Source: Amycolatopsis benzoatilytica AK 16/65 (lineage in GTDB: Bacteria > Actinomycetota > Actinomycetes > Mycobacteriales > Pseudonocardiaceae). From it: DNA of 64,000 nucleotides. Below are positions 34,476 through 44,868 of the stretch, in pieces. The DNA is taken from contig NZ_KB912942.1 of NCBI RefSeq assembly GCF_000383915.1, forward strand, positions 752,506 through 816,505. Reading direction: 5' to 3'. The position numbers and the translations under genes are program-made. The notes beneath the pieces are model-generated. The model did not search any database and was not told the origin of the DNA. It saw nothing but the letters and a program-made list of their open reading frames with translations. Every line of letters begins with the position of its first letter. The first letter of the stretch is position 1.

Positions 34476-36608
34476 CTACACAACTTCGCGGGTTTTGGCG
34501 TAGTGGCACGCCACGTCGTGGTCCTGCGCGCGGGATTCGCGCGGGGGTTCGACGTCGACGCACTTCTTCTTGTCCTCTTCGGACAGTTGGGAGAAGACGA
34601 AGCACCGGGTGCGGAACCGGCAGCCAGACGGGGGATTCGCCGGGCTGGGCAGGTCGCCGGTGAGGATGATCCGGCCGCGCTCGCGCTCCTTGGCCGGGTC
34701 GGGGATCGGGATCGCGGACAGCAGCGCCTGCGTGTAGGGATGCTGCGGCGCCTCGAAAACCGTGCGGACGTCGCCGATCTCGACGATCTTGCCCAGGTAC
34801 ATCACCGCCACCCGGTCCGCGATGTGCCGGACCACCGACAGGTCGTGCGCCACGAACAGGTAGGACAGGCCCAGCTTGGCCTTCAGCTCGTCCAGCAGGT
34901 TGATCACGCCGGCCTGGATGGACACGTCGAGCGCGGACACCGGCTCGTCGAGCACGATCAGCTTCGGCTCCAGCGCGAGCGCCCGAGCGATGCCGATGCG
35001 CTGGCGCTGCCCGCCGGAGAACTCCGCCGGGTACCGGTCGGCGTGCTCGCCGCGCAGGCCGACCAGCTTCAGCAGCTCCGGAACCCGCTTGTCGATCGCC
35101 GCCTTGGCGATGCCGTGGGTGACCATCGGCTCGGCGATGATCTCGCCGATCGGCAGCCGCGGGTCGAGCGCGGCCATCGGGTCCTGGAACACCACCTGCA
35201 GGTCGCGGCGGATCGACTTGCGGTCCTTGCCCGCGAGCTTCGCGACGTCCTTGCCGAGCACCGCGACCGAACCGTGCGCGGGCGCGGCCAGCTCCAGGAT
35301 CTCCATCAGCGTGGTCGACTTGCCGCAGCCGGATTCGCCGACCAGGCCCAGGGTTTCGCCCTCGACGATGTCGAAGGTGATCCCGTCGACCGCGCGCACC
35401 GTGCCGACCTTGCGCTTGAACACGGTGCCCTTGGACACCGCGTAGTGCTTCTGCAGGTCCCGCACGTCCAGCACGGTCGAGCGCTGCGTCCGCGGCACCG
35501 AAGCGACCGCGGCCTCCTCGATCACCTCGGCCCCGTACACCTCGGCGGCGTCCGCGTCGGTGCGTTCGAGCTCTTCGGTACGGATGCAGGCGGCCCGGTG
35601 CGTCGTGTCGACCGGCGCGTTCGGGTTGCCCGGCGTGATCGTGAACAGCTCGGGCTCGGCCGTGCGGCAGGCGTCGATCGCCAGCGGGCAGCGCGGCGCG
35701 AACGGGCAGCCCCGCGGCAGGTCCACCAGCGACGGCGGCTGGCCCTCGATCGGGACCAGCGGCTGCTTCTCCCGCGCGTCCACGCGGGGGATCGAACCGA
35801 GCAGCCCCAGCGTGTACGGCATCCGCGGCTGGGCGTAGATCGTGTCGACCGGACCCTGCTCGACCGCGCGCCCGGCGTACATCACCATCAGCCGGTCGGC
35901 GAACCCGGCGACCACGCCGAGGTCGTGGGTGATGATCACGATGCCGGCTCCGGTGACCTCCTGCGCCGTCTTCATCACCTCCAGCACCTGAGCCTGCACC
36001 GTCACGTCGAGCGCGGTGGTCGGCTCGTCGGCGATGATCAGGTCCGGGTCGTTGGCGATCGCGATGGCGATCACCGCGCGCTGGCGCATGCCGCCGGAGA
36101 ACTCGTGCGGGAACGCCTTCGCTCGCGCCGCGGCGTTCGGGATGCCGACCAGGTCGAGCAGTTCGACCGCCCGGTTGTTGGCCTGCTGCTTGGTCATCGA
36201 GCCCTTGGCGTGCACCAGCAGCGCCTCGGCGATCTGCGCGCCCACGGTGTACACCGGGGTCAGCGCCGACAGCGGGTCCTGGAAGACCATCGAGATCTTC
36301 TTGCCGCGGATCTTCGACAGCGAGGTGTCGGACTTGCCGATCAGCTCTTCGCCCTGGAACCGGATCGAGCCGGAAACCCGGGCCTGCGGCGGCAGCAGCC
36401 CCATCACCGCGAGCGACGACACGGACTTGCCCGAGCCGGACTCGCCGACGATGCCGAGCACCTCGCCCGCCGCGACCTGGTAGTTCAGCCCGCGCACCGC
36501 GTGCACGCGGCCGGACTCGGACGGGAAGGACACTTCGAGGTCGGAGACCTCGAGCACGGTGCCGGTGGGCTTGCCCGTTTCCGCGCTCAGTTCGAGTGCG
36601 GTGCTCAT
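34476..36608 (-). CDS. Fused double ABC ATPase of the peptide transporter (DppD-DppF type)
   Basis: 710 residues with two complete ABC domains joined by a linker. Half 1 has Walker A 'GESGSGKS' at 55-62 and 'EFSGGMRQR' with '[10 protein letters not shown]'. Half 2 has 'GESGCGKST' near 423-431, 'EFSGGQRQR' and '[10 protein letters not shown]'. Each half ends with an OPP_C extension with four cysteines (half 1: [15 protein letters not shown] and AAC; half 2: CRFRTRC, KKC and VAC), like the cluster-binding tails reported for mycobacterial Dpp/Opp ATPases. The gene replaces the two separate ATPase genes of enteric systems. Its ATG overlaps the stop of a 13-codon mini-ORF. Confidence 0.92.
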   Translation of the reverse strand: MSTALELSAETGKPTGTVLEVSDLEVSFPSESGRVHAVRGLNYQVAAGEVLGIVGESGSGKSVSSLAVMGLLPPQARVSGSIRFQGEELIGKSDTSLSKIRGKKISMVFQDPLSALTPVYTVGAQIAEALLVHAKGSMTKQQANNRAVELLDLVGIPNAAARAKAFPHEFSGGMRQRAVIAIAIANDPDLIIADEPTTALDVTVQAQVLEVMKTAQEVTGAGIVIITHDLGVVAGFADRLMVMYAGRAVEQGPVDTIYAQPRMPYTLGLLGSIPRVDAREKQPLVPIEGQPPSLVDLPRGCPFAPRCPLAIDACRTAEPELFTITPGNPNAPVDTTHRAACIRTEELERTDADAAEVYGAEVIEEAAVASVPRTQRSTVLDVRDLQKHYAVSKGTVFKRKVGTVRAVDGITFDIVEGETLGLVGESGCGKSTTLMEILELAAPAHGSVAVLGKDVAKLAGKDRKSIRRDLQVVFQDPMAALDPRLPIGEIIAEPMVTHGIAKAAIDKRVPELLKLVGLRGEHADRYPAEFSGGQRQRIGIARALALEPKLIVLDEPVSALDVSIQAGVINLLDELKAKLGLSYLFVAHDLSVVRHIADRVAVMYLGKIVEIGDVRTVFEAPQHPYTQALLSAIPIPDPAKERERGRIILTGDLPSPANPPSGCRFRTRCFVFSQLSEEDKKKCVDVEPPRESRAQDHDVACHYAKTREVV

Positions 36609-36646
36609 TTCGCCTCCGCGGGAAAAAGTACGTCGGCGGTGCTCAT
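36605..36646 (-). CDS. 13-codon mini-ORF linking permease and ATPase genes
   Basis: It encodes [13 protein letters not shown]. Its ATG overlaps the upstream permease stop (ATGA) and its own TGA overlaps the ATPase ATG (ATGA), so it bridges the two genes exactly. Its N-terminus is nearly the same as that of the ATPase ([13 protein letters not shown]). The ATPase ribosome-binding site (GGAGG, 7 nt before ATG) lies within it. It may be a coupling peptide or a trace of duplication of the ATPase start. Whether the peptide is functional is unknown. Confidence 0.55.
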   Translation of the reverse strand: MSTADVLFPAEAK

Positions 36647-37653
36647 GCTTCTGCTCCCACGGTCTGCGCAGACGAAGAGGACGTCTTCGCGGTGTTTTCC
36701 TGGATCCGCTTGCGTTCCTTGCGCCGCGAACGGCTGGACGACGGGTCGAGCGCGTCGCGCAGTCCGTCGCCGACGAAGTTCACCGCGAGCACGGTGAACA
36801 CCAGGAAGCCGGCCGGGATGTAGAACAGCCAGGGGAACGTGCGAACCGCGTCCGAGCCGGTCGAGATCAGCGTGCCCAGCGAAACGTCCGGCGCCTGCAC
36901 GCCGAAACCGAAGAACGACAGCGACGTCTCGGTGATGATCGCGACGCCGACGTTGATCGTCGCGTCGATGATCAGCAGCGACGCCATGTTCGGCACGATG
37001 TGCTTGAAAATGATCCGCCACGGGGACTGGCCCATGAACTTCGCGGCCTTGACGAACTCGCGCTCGCGCAGGGTCAGCGTCATGCCGCGGACGATGCGGG
37101 CGGTGATCATCCACTGGAACAGCGCGATCAGCCCGACCAGGATCAGCCAGGTCTTGCCGCGGAAGGCGGGCGACAGGATCGAGATGATCAGGAACGGCGG
37201 CAGGATCAGCAGCAGGTCGACGACCCACATCGAGATCCGGTCGGTCCAGCCGCCGAAGTAGCCGGCGGCCGCGCCGACGATCGAGGCCACGCCGGTGGAG
37301 AACAGCGCGGCCAGCAGGCCGATGGTCAGCGACTTCTGCAGCCCGCGCATGGTCTGCGCGAACATGTCGCCGCCGATCTGGTTGGTGCCGAACCAATGCG
37401 AGCCGTCCGGCGGCATCAGGGTGGCCATCGAGTCGAGCTCGTCGTAGCCCCAGGGGGTGTACCAGGTGTAGGTGAAGGCCGCGACGTAGAACAGCAAGAT
37501 CACGACGAGCCCGGCGAGCGCGAGCTTGTTGCGGAAGAACCGGCGCGCGACGAGCTTGCCGCGGCTGGAGGACTTCGCGGTCTCCTCGTTCTCGGCCTGG
37601 GTGGCGGCGACGGCCGAATCGGCGAGGTCGGCCTCGTTCAATGGGGCGGCCAT
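36643..37653 (-). CDS. Peptide ABC transporter permease (DppC/OppC type)
   Basis: 336 residues. A polar N-terminus (1-35) leads to the OppC_N block '[27 protein letters not shown]', then '[35 protein letters not shown]', the canonical OppC extracytoplasmic motif. Five further membrane segments and the EAA-like ATPase-contacting loop '[19 protein letters not shown]' follow. The charged tail of about 35 residues is longer than usual. It pairs with the DppB-type permease encoded just before it (1-bp stop/start overlap, TGATG). Confidence 0.92.
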   Translation of the reverse strand: MAAPLNEADLADSAVAATQAENEETAKSSSRGKLVARRFFRNKLALAGLVVILLFYVAAFTYTWYTPWGYDELDSMATLMPPDGSHWFGTNQIGGDMFAQTMRGLQKSLTIGLLAALFSTGVASIVGAAAGYFGGWTDRISMWVVDLLLILPPFLIISILSPAFRGKTWLILVGLIALFQWMITARIVRGMTLTLREREFVKAAKFMGQSPWRIIFKHIVPNMASLLIIDATINVGVAIITETSLSFFGFGVQAPDVSLGTLISTGSDAVRTFPWLFYIPAGFLVFTVLAVNFVGDGLRDALDPSSSRSRRKERKRIQENTAKTSSSSAQTVGAEA

Positions 37654-38630
37654 CAGATCCTCACCCTCGGGTCGAGCGCGGCGTAGAGCACGTCCGCGAG
37701 CCAGCCGGCGAGCAGCACGCAGAGCGCGATGAACAGGGTCACGGTCGTGACGATGTTGGTGTCCTGCTTCTGGATGCCGGTCACCAGCCAGTCGCCCATG
37801 CCGTACCAGCCGAAGATCTTCTCGGTGAAGACACCGCCGGTGATCAGCAGGCCGAAACCGAACGCGAACAGCGTCGCCATCGGGATCAGCGCGGTGCGCA
37901 GGCCGTGCTTGAACAGCGCGCGGCGGCGGGTGAGGCCCTTGGCCTGCGCGGTGCGCAGGAAGTCCGAGCCCAGCACGTCGAGCATCGCCGAACGCTGGTA
38001 GCGGCTGTAGTAGGCGACCTGGGTCAGCACGATCGCCAGCGTCGGCACGATGATGTGCTGCAGCCGGTCGAGCAGCACGTCGCCGAATCCGCCGTCGACG
38101 CTGCCGCCCTCGCCTTGCACGATGAAGAACTGGTACCCGTCGAGCAGGTTGTCGTTCACCGACTGGGCGCCCGCCTTGAGCACCGTGGCGATCACGAACA
38201 CCGGCGTGGACAGCACCACGAAGGAGAACGTGGTGGCGAGGTAGTCGCTGATCTTGTACTGGCGGATCGCGCTGACCACGCCGACCAGCACGCCGATGAT
38301 GATGCCGAGCGTGATGCCGAGCAGGAACAGCCGGAGGCTGACGCCGGCGCGGCGGAACAGTTCGTCGGTGATCGCCTGGTCGGCGACGGTGCGGCCGAAG
38401 TTGCCCTGGATCACGCCGCCCAGCCAGGTGATGAACCGGTGCGGGATCGCCTGGTCCAGGTGCAGCTCGGCGGCCTTCGCGTCGATGGTCGCCTGCGGGG
38501 CGGGCGGGTTGCGCAGCTTCAGCGCGTCCAGCGGGTTGAAGGACAGCGACGCCAGGGAGAACGCCGCGAAAGTCGCGACGAGACAAAGGGCGACGTAGTT
38601 GACGAGTCTGCGGAGGAGGAACCCGATCAC
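37653..38630 (-). CDS. Peptide ABC transporter permease (DppB/OppB type)
   Basis: 325 residues, six membrane segments. 'IGFLLRRLVNYVALCLVATFAAFSLASLSFNPLDAL' is the first membrane segment; 'DQAIPHRFITWLGGVIQGNFGRTV' is the conserved DppB periplasmic stretch. 'DFLRTAQAKGLTRRRALFKHGLRTALIP' is the EAA loop that docks on the ATPase. It is the first gene of the operon permease B-permease C-mini-ORF-ATPase-binding protein, all within one strand with overlaps or short gaps. Confidence 0.92.
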   Translation of the reverse strand: MIGFLLRRLVNYVALCLVATFAAFSLASLSFNPLDALKLRNPPAPQATIDAKAAELHLDQAIPHRFITWLGGVIQGNFGRTVADQAITDELFRRAGVSLRLFLLGITLGIIIGVLVGVVSAIRQYKISDYLATTFSFVVLSTPVFVIATVLKAGAQSVNDNLLDGYQFFIVQGEGGSVDGGFGDVLLDRLQHIIVPTLAIVLTQVAYYSRYQRSAMLDVLGSDFLRTAQAKGLTRRRALFKHGLRTALIPMATLFAFGFGLLITGGVFTEKIFGWYGMGDWLVTGIQKQDTNIVTTVTLFIALCVLLAGWLADVLYAALDPRVRI

Positions 38631-39174
38631 AGTTGCCTCGCTTCACCGGGGCCGGAGGATCCGCTCCGTGCCGCCGGGCATCCCTGACTCGCTCGCGATT
38701 GAGTTTTCATCGAAAACACTGGGCGCTGCTGCCTTCCAATACTGACGCTCGTTGTGAGCGCAGCATAATCTCGATCACTGGCCGCGATCTTCGTTTTCAG
38801 GCAACCAAACAATCACGATTTTCGCAGTCAGGCGGTGAACAACCGACTTTCGCATGTTGCGCAGGTCCCGGCGTCGCGGTGGGTGCCGGGTCGTGCACCG
38901 GCGATGAGCATTCCGGAACGGTTCCGGGGGTTCCGGGTGAACGGATGTGAACGGTAAACGGGCGGCGCTGCGAACAACCGGTCGGAAAACCGCCCTCGGG
39001 GCATCGGCGAGGAGTCCGTCCGGCAGCGACGATTTCGTTTGTGGTGCACGGGAATAAGCACGATCGCGTGCCCCGCTCGTCCTCCGGTCCACTGTGGCTG
39101 GACGGCGCACCGGGCCGGAATAACCGCCGGAGTGCGCTGGGAATTGCAGGGCGGCGCGCATTACCCGGAAACGG
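38631..39174. other. Intergenic region upstream of the peptide ABC operon
   Basis: About 540 bp between the operon start and the sigA terminator, with no plausible gene. Two short inverted repeats lie where an operator would be expected: GTTTTC-ATC-GAAAAC (38703-38717) and CGCTC-GTTGT-GAGCG (38746-38760), 73 and 116 bp before the first ATG. The promoter was not identified with confidence. Confidence 0.5.
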
Positions 39175-39176
39175 AA

Positions 39177-39209
39177 AAACCCCGCCTCCGCGAACGCGGG
39201 ACGGGGTTT
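39177..39209 (-). terminator. Intrinsic terminator of sigA
   Basis: AAACCCCG (39177-39184) and CGGGGTTT (39202-39209) pair outside an inner CCGCG/CGCGG stem. It starts 22 bp after the sigA stop and is followed in the minus direction by a T run (TTTTT overlapping the stem base). Confidence 0.8.
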
Positions 39210-39230
39210 CTCTCCGATGCCGGGACTGGT

Positions 39231-40673
39231 TCAGTCCAGGTAGTCGCGCAGCACCTGCGAACGCGACGGGTGACGCAGCTTCGACATCGTCTTCGACTCG
39301 ATCTGCCGGATCCGCTCGCGCGTGACGCCGTAGACCTGGCCGATCTCGTCGAGGGTGCGCGGCTGGCCGTCGGTGAGGCCGAAGCGCAGCCGGACCACGC
39401 CCGCCTCGCGCTCGGACAGCGTCTGCAGTACCGACTGGAGCTGGTCCTGCAGCAGCGTGAACGACACCGCGTCCACCGCGACGACCGCTTCGGAGTCTTC
39501 GATGAAGTCGCCGAGCTGCGAGTCGCCCTCGTCGCCGATGGTCTGGTCCAGCGAGATCGGCTCGCGCGCGTACTGCTGGATCTCCAGGACCTTCTCCGGC
39601 GAGATGTCCATCTCCTTGGCGAGCTCCTCGGGCGTCGGCTCGCGGCCGAGGTCCTGAAGGAGTTCGCGCTGTATGCGGCCGAGCTTGTTGATGACCTCGA
39701 CCATGTGCACCGGGATCCGGATGGTGCGGGCCTGGTCGGCCATCGCGCGGGTGATCGCCTGGCGGATCCACCACGTGGCGTACGTGGAGAACTTGTAGCC
39801 CTTGGTGTAGTCGAACTTCTCCACCGCGCGGATCAGGCCGAGGTTGCCCTCCTGGATCAGGTCCAGGAACGCCATGCCGCGGCCGGTGTAGCGCTTGGCC
39901 AGCGACACGACCAGCCGGAGGTTCGCCTCCAGCAGGTGGTTCTTGGCCCGCTCGCCGTCGCGCACGATCCACTTGAGGTCGCGGCGCATCTGGGTGACGA
40001 GCTTCTCGCCCTCCTCTTCGGCGGTGCGCACGCGCTCGGCGGCGTAGAGCCCGGCCTCGATCCGCTTGGCGAGCTCCACCTCCTCCTCGGCGTTGAGCAG
40101 CGCGACCTTGCCGATCTGCTTGAGGTAGGCGCGGACCGAGTCGGCCGACGCGGTGAGCTCGGCGTCCTTGCGCGCCTGGCGCAGCGCCTCGGACTCCTCC
40201 TCGTCCCACACGAAGTCCGGGTTGTCCGAGGACTTGCCGCCCTTTTCCGAGGCGGCGGCGCGGCGACGGGCAGCAGTGGTGGCGCCTGCCGCGTCGGTAC
40301 CCGCTTCCTTGCTGTCGGCCTCGTCCGCGTCGTCGGAGTCGTCGGAGTCGTCGTCATCGTCGTCGGTGCCGTCGTTGACCGACTCGTCGACCACGTCGAC
40401 CTCGACCTCTTCGAGATCGGACAGATCCGGGGTCTCCAGGTCGGCGTCGTCGAGATCGACGGGGCCGTCGGGATCGCCGTCGTCGGTCGAGCCCTTGGCG
40501 GCGGCCTTCTTCGCCGGTGCCTTCTTGGCCGGTGCCTTCTTGGCGCCAGCCGGCTTGGCGGCGGTCTTGCGCGCCGGGGCCTTCGCCGCTCCGGTGGCTG
40601 CCTCGTCGGCCGGCTCGCCGGCTGCGGTCGCTGTCTTCGTCCCGCTTCGGGTTGCGGTTCTTGCGGCTGCCAC
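39231..40673 (-). CDS. sigA: Principal RNA polymerase sigma factor SigA/HrdB
   Basis: 480 residues. The N-terminus is a Lys/Ala/Pro-rich segment (about 1-60, with '[16 protein letters not shown]') followed by an acidic stretch with a run of aspartates (about 62-125), typical of actinobacterial SigA region 1.1. Region 1.2 starts near 178 ('[13 protein letters not shown]'), region 2 has '[16 protein letters not shown]' and '[14 protein letters not shown]', and region 4 ends with '[22 protein letters not shown]'. It directs most housekeeping transcription. Gene order downstream (ppgK, suhB, cei, DUF4193) is the same as in mycobacteria. A strong terminator follows. Confidence 0.97.
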   Translation of the reverse strand: MAAARTATRSGTKTATAAGEPADEAATGAAKAPARKTAAKPAGAKKAPAKKAPAKKAAAKGSTDDGDPDGPVDLDDADLETPDLSDLEEVEVDVVDESVNDGTDDDDDDSDDSDDADEADSKEAGTDAAGATTAARRRAAASEKGGKSSDNPDFVWDEEESEALRQARKDAELTASADSVRAYLKQIGKVALLNAEEEVELAKRIEAGLYAAERVRTAEEEGEKLVTQMRRDLKWIVRDGERAKNHLLEANLRLVVSLAKRYTGRGMAFLDLIQEGNLGLIRAVEKFDYTKGYKFSTYATWWIRQAITRAMADQARTIRIPVHMVEVINKLGRIQRELLQDLGREPTPEELAKEMDISPEKVLEIQQYAREPISLDQTIGDEGDSQLGDFIEDSEAVVAVDAVSFTLLQDQLQSVLQTLSEREAGVVRLRFGLTDGQPRTLDEIGQVYGVTRERIRQIESKTMSKLRHPSRSQVLRDYLD

Positions 40674-40885
40674 TTACGCCCTTTCGCAGCGGTCGATCAT
40701 GACGAGCCGAGATGATCCCACCTCAGCTGCCTCACATACGGGGAACACGCTCTGGGCCTGCGGTTTTCGGTCCGCAGCTCCTGCGCCGCGTTCCATTGTA
40801 ACGACGTCGGCCGAGTGCGGCGCGAAGCGATCACCCTCCGGCCTGCCGGACGGCGCCTTTCCGTGACCGTTCCGAGACGGCCGCG

Positions 40886-41647
<762 letters not shown>

Positions 41648-41711
41648 TGACGTGGTCCCTTCTCGCACGATTCAGAAGTCTGCTGCGGAGACTTTAACCG
41701 GATGTGGTGAC

Positions 41712-42539
41712 ATGGCGGGCGTGGGAGTTGACGAGGCGACGCTGAACGACCTGAAGAACACCGCTGAGCAGGTCGGAGTCGAGGCCGCGCACCTGGTGCG
41801 CTCGGCGTGGATGCGGATGCAGTCCGGCGGCTCGGTCGCGGTGGACACGAAGTCGGCGGAGACCGACGTCGTCACCGCGGTGGACCGCGAGTCCGAGGAG
41901 CTCGTGCGCACCCGTCTGGGGCGGCTGAGGCCCGGCGAACCGGTGCTGGGAGAGGAGGGCGGCGGCGAACTCGGCGGCGGCGTCACCTGGGTCGTCGACC
42001 CGATCGACGGCACGGTGAACTTCCTCTACGGGCTCCCGGACTTCGCCGTCTCGATCGCCGCGCAGATCGACGGGGTGTCGGTCGCCGGCGCGGTCGTGGA
42101 ACCGGTCAGCGGCCGCCGCTGGACCGCGGTCCGCGGCGGCGGCGCGTGGCTCGACGGGCGGCAGCTGACGGTGTCCGCACCGGAACGGCTGGAGCTGTCC
42201 CTGCTCGGCATCGGGTTCTCGTACTCGCAGGAGCGCCGGGTCCGGCAGGGCGCGCTGGCCGCGCGGATGGTGAGCCGGGTGCGCGACGTCCGGCGGCGCG
42301 GCTCGGCTTCGCTGGATCTGTGCGCGGTGGCGGCCGGCTGGCTGGACGGGTTCTTCGAGCACGGCCTGCACCGCTGGGACTGGGCGGCGGCCGCGCTGGT
42401 GGCGCAGGAGGCCGGCGCGACCGTGCTGCTGCCGGGTGACGCCGCGGACCTGGGGGAGGACGCGACGTTCGCCGCCGCGCCGTCCGTGGCCGCGGACCTG
42501 CGCGCGGCGCTGGCCGCCTCCGGTGCGGCAGAGGTCTGA
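41712..42539 (+). CDS. suhB: Inositol monophosphatase family protein
   Basis: 275 residues. Metal-binding and catalytic motifs of the Li-sensitive phosphatase family are present: 'GEEGG' (Glu81-Glu82) and '[15 protein letters not shown]' (Asp96, Ile98, Asp99) with '[36 protein letters not shown]' (last Asp) in the C-terminal part. It hydrolyses inositol phosphates or related sugar phosphates such as those for phosphatidylinositol and mycothiol. It matches SuhB of the mycobacterial sigA-ppgK-suhB block. Confidence 0.9.
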   Translation: MAGVGVDEATLNDLKNTAEQVGVEAAHLVRSAWMRMQSGGSVAVDTKSAETDVVTAVDRESEELVRTRLGRLRPGEPVLGEEGGGELGGGVTWVVDPIDGTVNFLYGLPDFAVSIAAQIDGVSVAGAVVEPVSGRRWTAVRGGGAWLDGRQLTVSAPERLELSLLGIGFSYSQERRVRQGALAARMVSRVRDVRRRGSASLDLCAVAAGWLDGFFEHGLHRWDWAAAALVAQEAGATVLLPGDAADLGEDATFAAAPSVAADLRAALAASGAAEV

Positions 42540-42588
42540 CGATCCCAGCCGTGTCCTGCCGCTCGCTCAGCGCTGCGGCAGGGCACGG

Positions 42589-42639
42589 CCGGGAAGGGCC
42601 CCTTGAGGGACTTGGATTCCCTCAAGGGGCCCTTCACGG
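42589..42639. repeat. Hairpin repeat copy R6
   Basis: The left arm reads CCGGGAAGGGCCCCTTGAGG (one T-to-G change from consensus, giving one mispair), and the right arm is intact. It lies between the convergent suhB and cei genes, 49 bp and 13 bp from their stops. Confidence 0.9.
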
Positions 42640-42652
42640 ACGCTGGTTCGGG

Positions 42653-43336
42653 TCAGCAGGTGACGTTGCGCGCCGATGCGAGCAGCGTCTGGTCGACCAC
42701 CGGCGCGCTCGCCCCGGCCGACTGCTCGCTGCTGCCGCCGCCCTGGTGCGACTGGGACCAGGCGGTGAGCTGCTTGAGCACCTTGACCGCCTCCGGCCGC
42801 GGCTGGATGTCGGTGAAGAGCTTGCCGGTGGTCAGGTCGACGCTGGCGTCCTTGCGGTTGTCGCGGACCAGTTCCGCGCACGGGACGACCAGGCTGACCG
42901 TGCGGGCGGCCGCGGCGCCGTTATCGCCGAAGCGGATCTGGCCGCGGCAGCGCGCGTCGCCCTTCGGGTACGCCGGGTCGTTGCCCGGGTCGCCGATCGC
43001 GGTGAAACCGAGTTCGCGCAGCGCGGTCGACGCGATGCCGCCCTGCCCGCGCGTGGTGCTCGCGTTGAGCACCTTCAGCGCGACCTTGTCCGGAGGAACG
43101 GGTGCGCGGTTGTCGAGGCCGTTGTGCGGCACCTGGGTGTACGTGACGCCGGGCGGGGCAGTGGGCTCCGGTGTGCAGCGCACTGCTTCGTCGATGTCGC
43201 CGCGGCCGACCACTGCGTGCACCCACACGAACACCGCGCCGAGCGCGAGCACGCCGATCACGATCAACGCGGGCAGCGGCCGGTGCTTGCGATAGGGCCG
43301 CAAATCACGACTTCCCGACCCGTTCCCCGACGCCAC
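42653..43336 (-). CDS. cei: Envelope integrity protein Cei (LytR C-terminal domain)
   Basis: 227 residues from GTG 43336, preceded by GAAGGGGACAGGG. A basic cytosolic N-terminus is followed by one membrane helix (about 22-43) and an extracytoplasmic LytR_C domain. This has 'VALKVLNASTTRGQGGIASTALRELGFTAIG' and cysteines that may form disulfides. The homologue in M. tuberculosis (Rv2700) keeps the cell envelope intact. A start 26 codons upstream is possible but lacks a good ribosome-binding site. Confidence 0.87.
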   Translation of the reverse strand: MASGNGSGSRDLRPYRKHRPLPALIVIGVLALGAVFVWVHAVVGRGDIDEAVRCTPEPTAPPGVTYTQVPHNGLDNRAPVPPDKVALKVLNASTTRGQGGIASTALRELGFTAIGDPGNDPAYPKGDARCRGQIRFGDNGAAAARTVSLVVPCAELVRDNRKDASVDLTTGKLFTDIQPRPEAVKVLKQLTAWSQSHQGGGSSEQSAGASAPVVDQTLLASARNVTC

Positions 43337-43844
43337 CCGCCCTGTCCCTTCCCCTCGCGGAAACCCGTCGCGGAATCCCCGTCCGCGCCGTGCCGTAACG
43401 ACCAGCGTACGCACCGGCGTCCGCAGGTGGTGAGCCTAAACACCGGCCGCGGCGGCCGGTGGCGCGGGTCACCCTCTCCTGGAGCGCGTATTTCCCCTGC
43501 GGCGATCGCACCACGGAGTCGTCCGCGGCGGCAAGCGGACGCGGCGCCCGGGTGACGTTCCCGACCCCGGGGCAACCCGATCGGAGGGACCCTTCTCACC
43601 TGCGCGTTCCCCCTCTCGGGTGACGATCGCGAGGCAATCTCCGACTCGGTGCGAGACGCGTTCGGCGGTGAGCTACCCTTCCCGGGCTCCGGCCGCCGGA
43701 CGAGCGCCCGAGGGGCTGAGACCTCGGTCACTCGCAGGCCGGGCACAAACAGGGGCGCTGGAACGTTGACCAGCGGCACGGCCGGTACCGGGCTTCCGGG
43801 ATCGGTGCAGGACGAGATGCTGATATCGCAGGGGTGAGGACACC
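43337..43844. other. Divergent intergenic region cei / DUF4193
   Basis: About 500 bp, with no credible gene. A perfect GC hairpin, CACCGGCCG-CGG-CGGCCGGTG, sits at 43441-43461. A CTGAGA-containing hairpin (GAGG..CCTC) near 43698-43718 recalls a TPP riboswitch core but lacks the rest. The DUF4193 promoter was not resolved. Confidence 0.45.
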
Positions 43845-44153
43845 ATGGCTACCGACTACGACGCTCCGCGCCGCAGCGAAGCCGACGAGCTGGCCGAAGA
43901 CTCGTTGGAGGAGCTGAAGGCCCGTCGCAACGAGAACCAGTCCGGCGTCGTCGACGTCGACGAGGATGCGACCGCGGAGAACTTCGAACTGCCCGGCGCG
44001 GACCTGTCCGGGCTTTCCGGGGAAGACATGACCGTGAAGGTCGTGCCGAAGCAAGCGGACGAGTTCACCTGTTCCGTCTGCTTCCTGGTACACCACCGCA
44101 GCAGGCTCGCCGAGGACAACGGCGGCCGGCTGATCTGCCGCGACTGCGCCTGA
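43845..44153 (+). CDS. DUF4193 zinc-ribbon protein
   Basis: 102 residues. An acidic N-terminal half ('ADELAEDSLEELKARR', 'VDVDEDATAENFELPGADL') precedes a treble-clef-like site: Cys76-x2-Cys79 ('TCSVCFLVHHRS') and Cys98-x2-Cys101 ('LICRDCA') at the extreme C-terminus. This matches DUF4193 (Rv2699 of M. tuberculosis), a family resembling small zinc ribbons that can contact RNA polymerase or DNA; the function is not established. It has its own terminator and a decayed hairpin repeat after it. Confidence 0.9.
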   Translation: MATDYDAPRRSEADELAEDSLEELKARRNENQSGVVDVDEDATAENFELPGADLSGLSGEDMTVKVVPKQADEFTCSVCFLVHHRSRLAEDNGGRLICRDCA

Positions 44154-44226
44154 CCTGGGGATTCGAGGGGAACCACGGGGAACACGGGGACGCACGGCCG
44201 CGGCGCGCACCAGAGCCGGGGAACAG

Positions 44227-44252
44227 AGGGGTCGGCCTTCGGGCCGGCCCCT
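44227..44252 (+). terminator. Terminator of the DUF4193 gene
   Basis: AGGGGTCGGCC pairs with GGCCGGCCCCT (one G-T pair) with a TTCG loop, followed by TTT. It begins 74 bp after the stop. The UUCG tetraloop gives a very stable RNA hairpin. Confidence 0.85.
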
Positions 44253-44281
44253 TTCCCGTGCGCTCGGAAACCGTACGTCCG

Positions 44282-44338
44282 GTCCGCCGCGAACGACGAC
44301 TTGACGGAATCCAAGTCCGTGCGCAGCTCTTCCCGGAC
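44282..44338. repeat. Decayed copy of the hairpin repeat (R10)
   Basis: The core TTGACGGAATCCAAGTCC on the plus strand, with the ends GTCCGCCGCGAA and TTCCCGGAC, keeps the family centre and length (57 bp), but the arms no longer pair. Read on the minus strand it aligns with consensus throughout. It lies between the DUF4193 terminator and the DUF3093 stop. Confidence 0.7.
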
Positions 44339-44361
44339 TTCCGGCAGGTCCGCGGTGGGAG

Positions 44362-44844
44362 TCAGGCGCCGCGCAGCAGTTCGGCGACCTTCTCCGGCTT
44401 GCGGGTGCTGAACAGCCAGTACGGCGTCGGGTCGGCCGGGTCGGTCAGGGTCAGCCGGATCGCCGGCCCCACCCAGCCGCGGTGCACCACGAACGCGGCC
44501 GGGTCGCCGTCGCGGCCCAGCGCGTGCCGCTTCGCGTCGCCCTGGACGATCTTGATCTCGCCGACGTAGCGCAACGGCAGGTGCGCGTCGCCGACCCACA
44601 GCTCCGGCTCGTCCCCGCCGGTGATCCGGACCCGGGCGCGGCCGAGCGACAGCAGCAAGGCGGCCATCACCGGCACCGCGATGCCCAGCGGGATCCACAT
44701 CGGGATCGACGGATAGCCGAGGTGGACCTCGACGCCGAGCAGAATGGCCCCGGCCATCGGCAGGATCCAGCCCCACCACGGCAGGTACAGCCGTTCGGAG
44801 TGTGCGACGACGCCCGTCGCGGCGGTGTTCACGCGGTCAGCCAC
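44362..44844 (-). CDS. DUF3093 membrane protein
   Basis: 160 residues. Two membrane segments (about 20-38 and 47-68) with the DUF3093 hallmark '[33 protein letters not shown]' are followed by a cytosolic beta domain with '[76 protein letters not shown]'. The function is unknown (Rv2698 homologue). It starts at GTG 44844, only 24 bp from the divergent dut start. Confidence 0.87.
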   Translation of the reverse strand: MADRVNTAATGVVAHSERLYLPWWGWILPMAGAILLGVEVHLGYPSIPMWIPLGIAVPVMAALLLSLGRARVRITGGDEPELWVGDAHLPLRYVGEIKIVQGDAKRHALGRDGDPAAFVVHRGWVGPAIRLTLTDPADPTPYWLFSTRKPEKVAELLRGA

Positions 44845-44868
44845 GGGACAAGGGTAGTCTCGCCGCCC

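Noticed and set aside
43698..43730. CTGAGA motif resembling a TPP riboswitch core before DUF4193
   Set aside because: The ACCTGAT-type second half and the P3 helix are missing, and no thiamine gene follows.
43649..43837. 62-codon frame directly before DUF4193
   Set aside because: No ribosome-binding site or recognised homology, and low-complexity composition.
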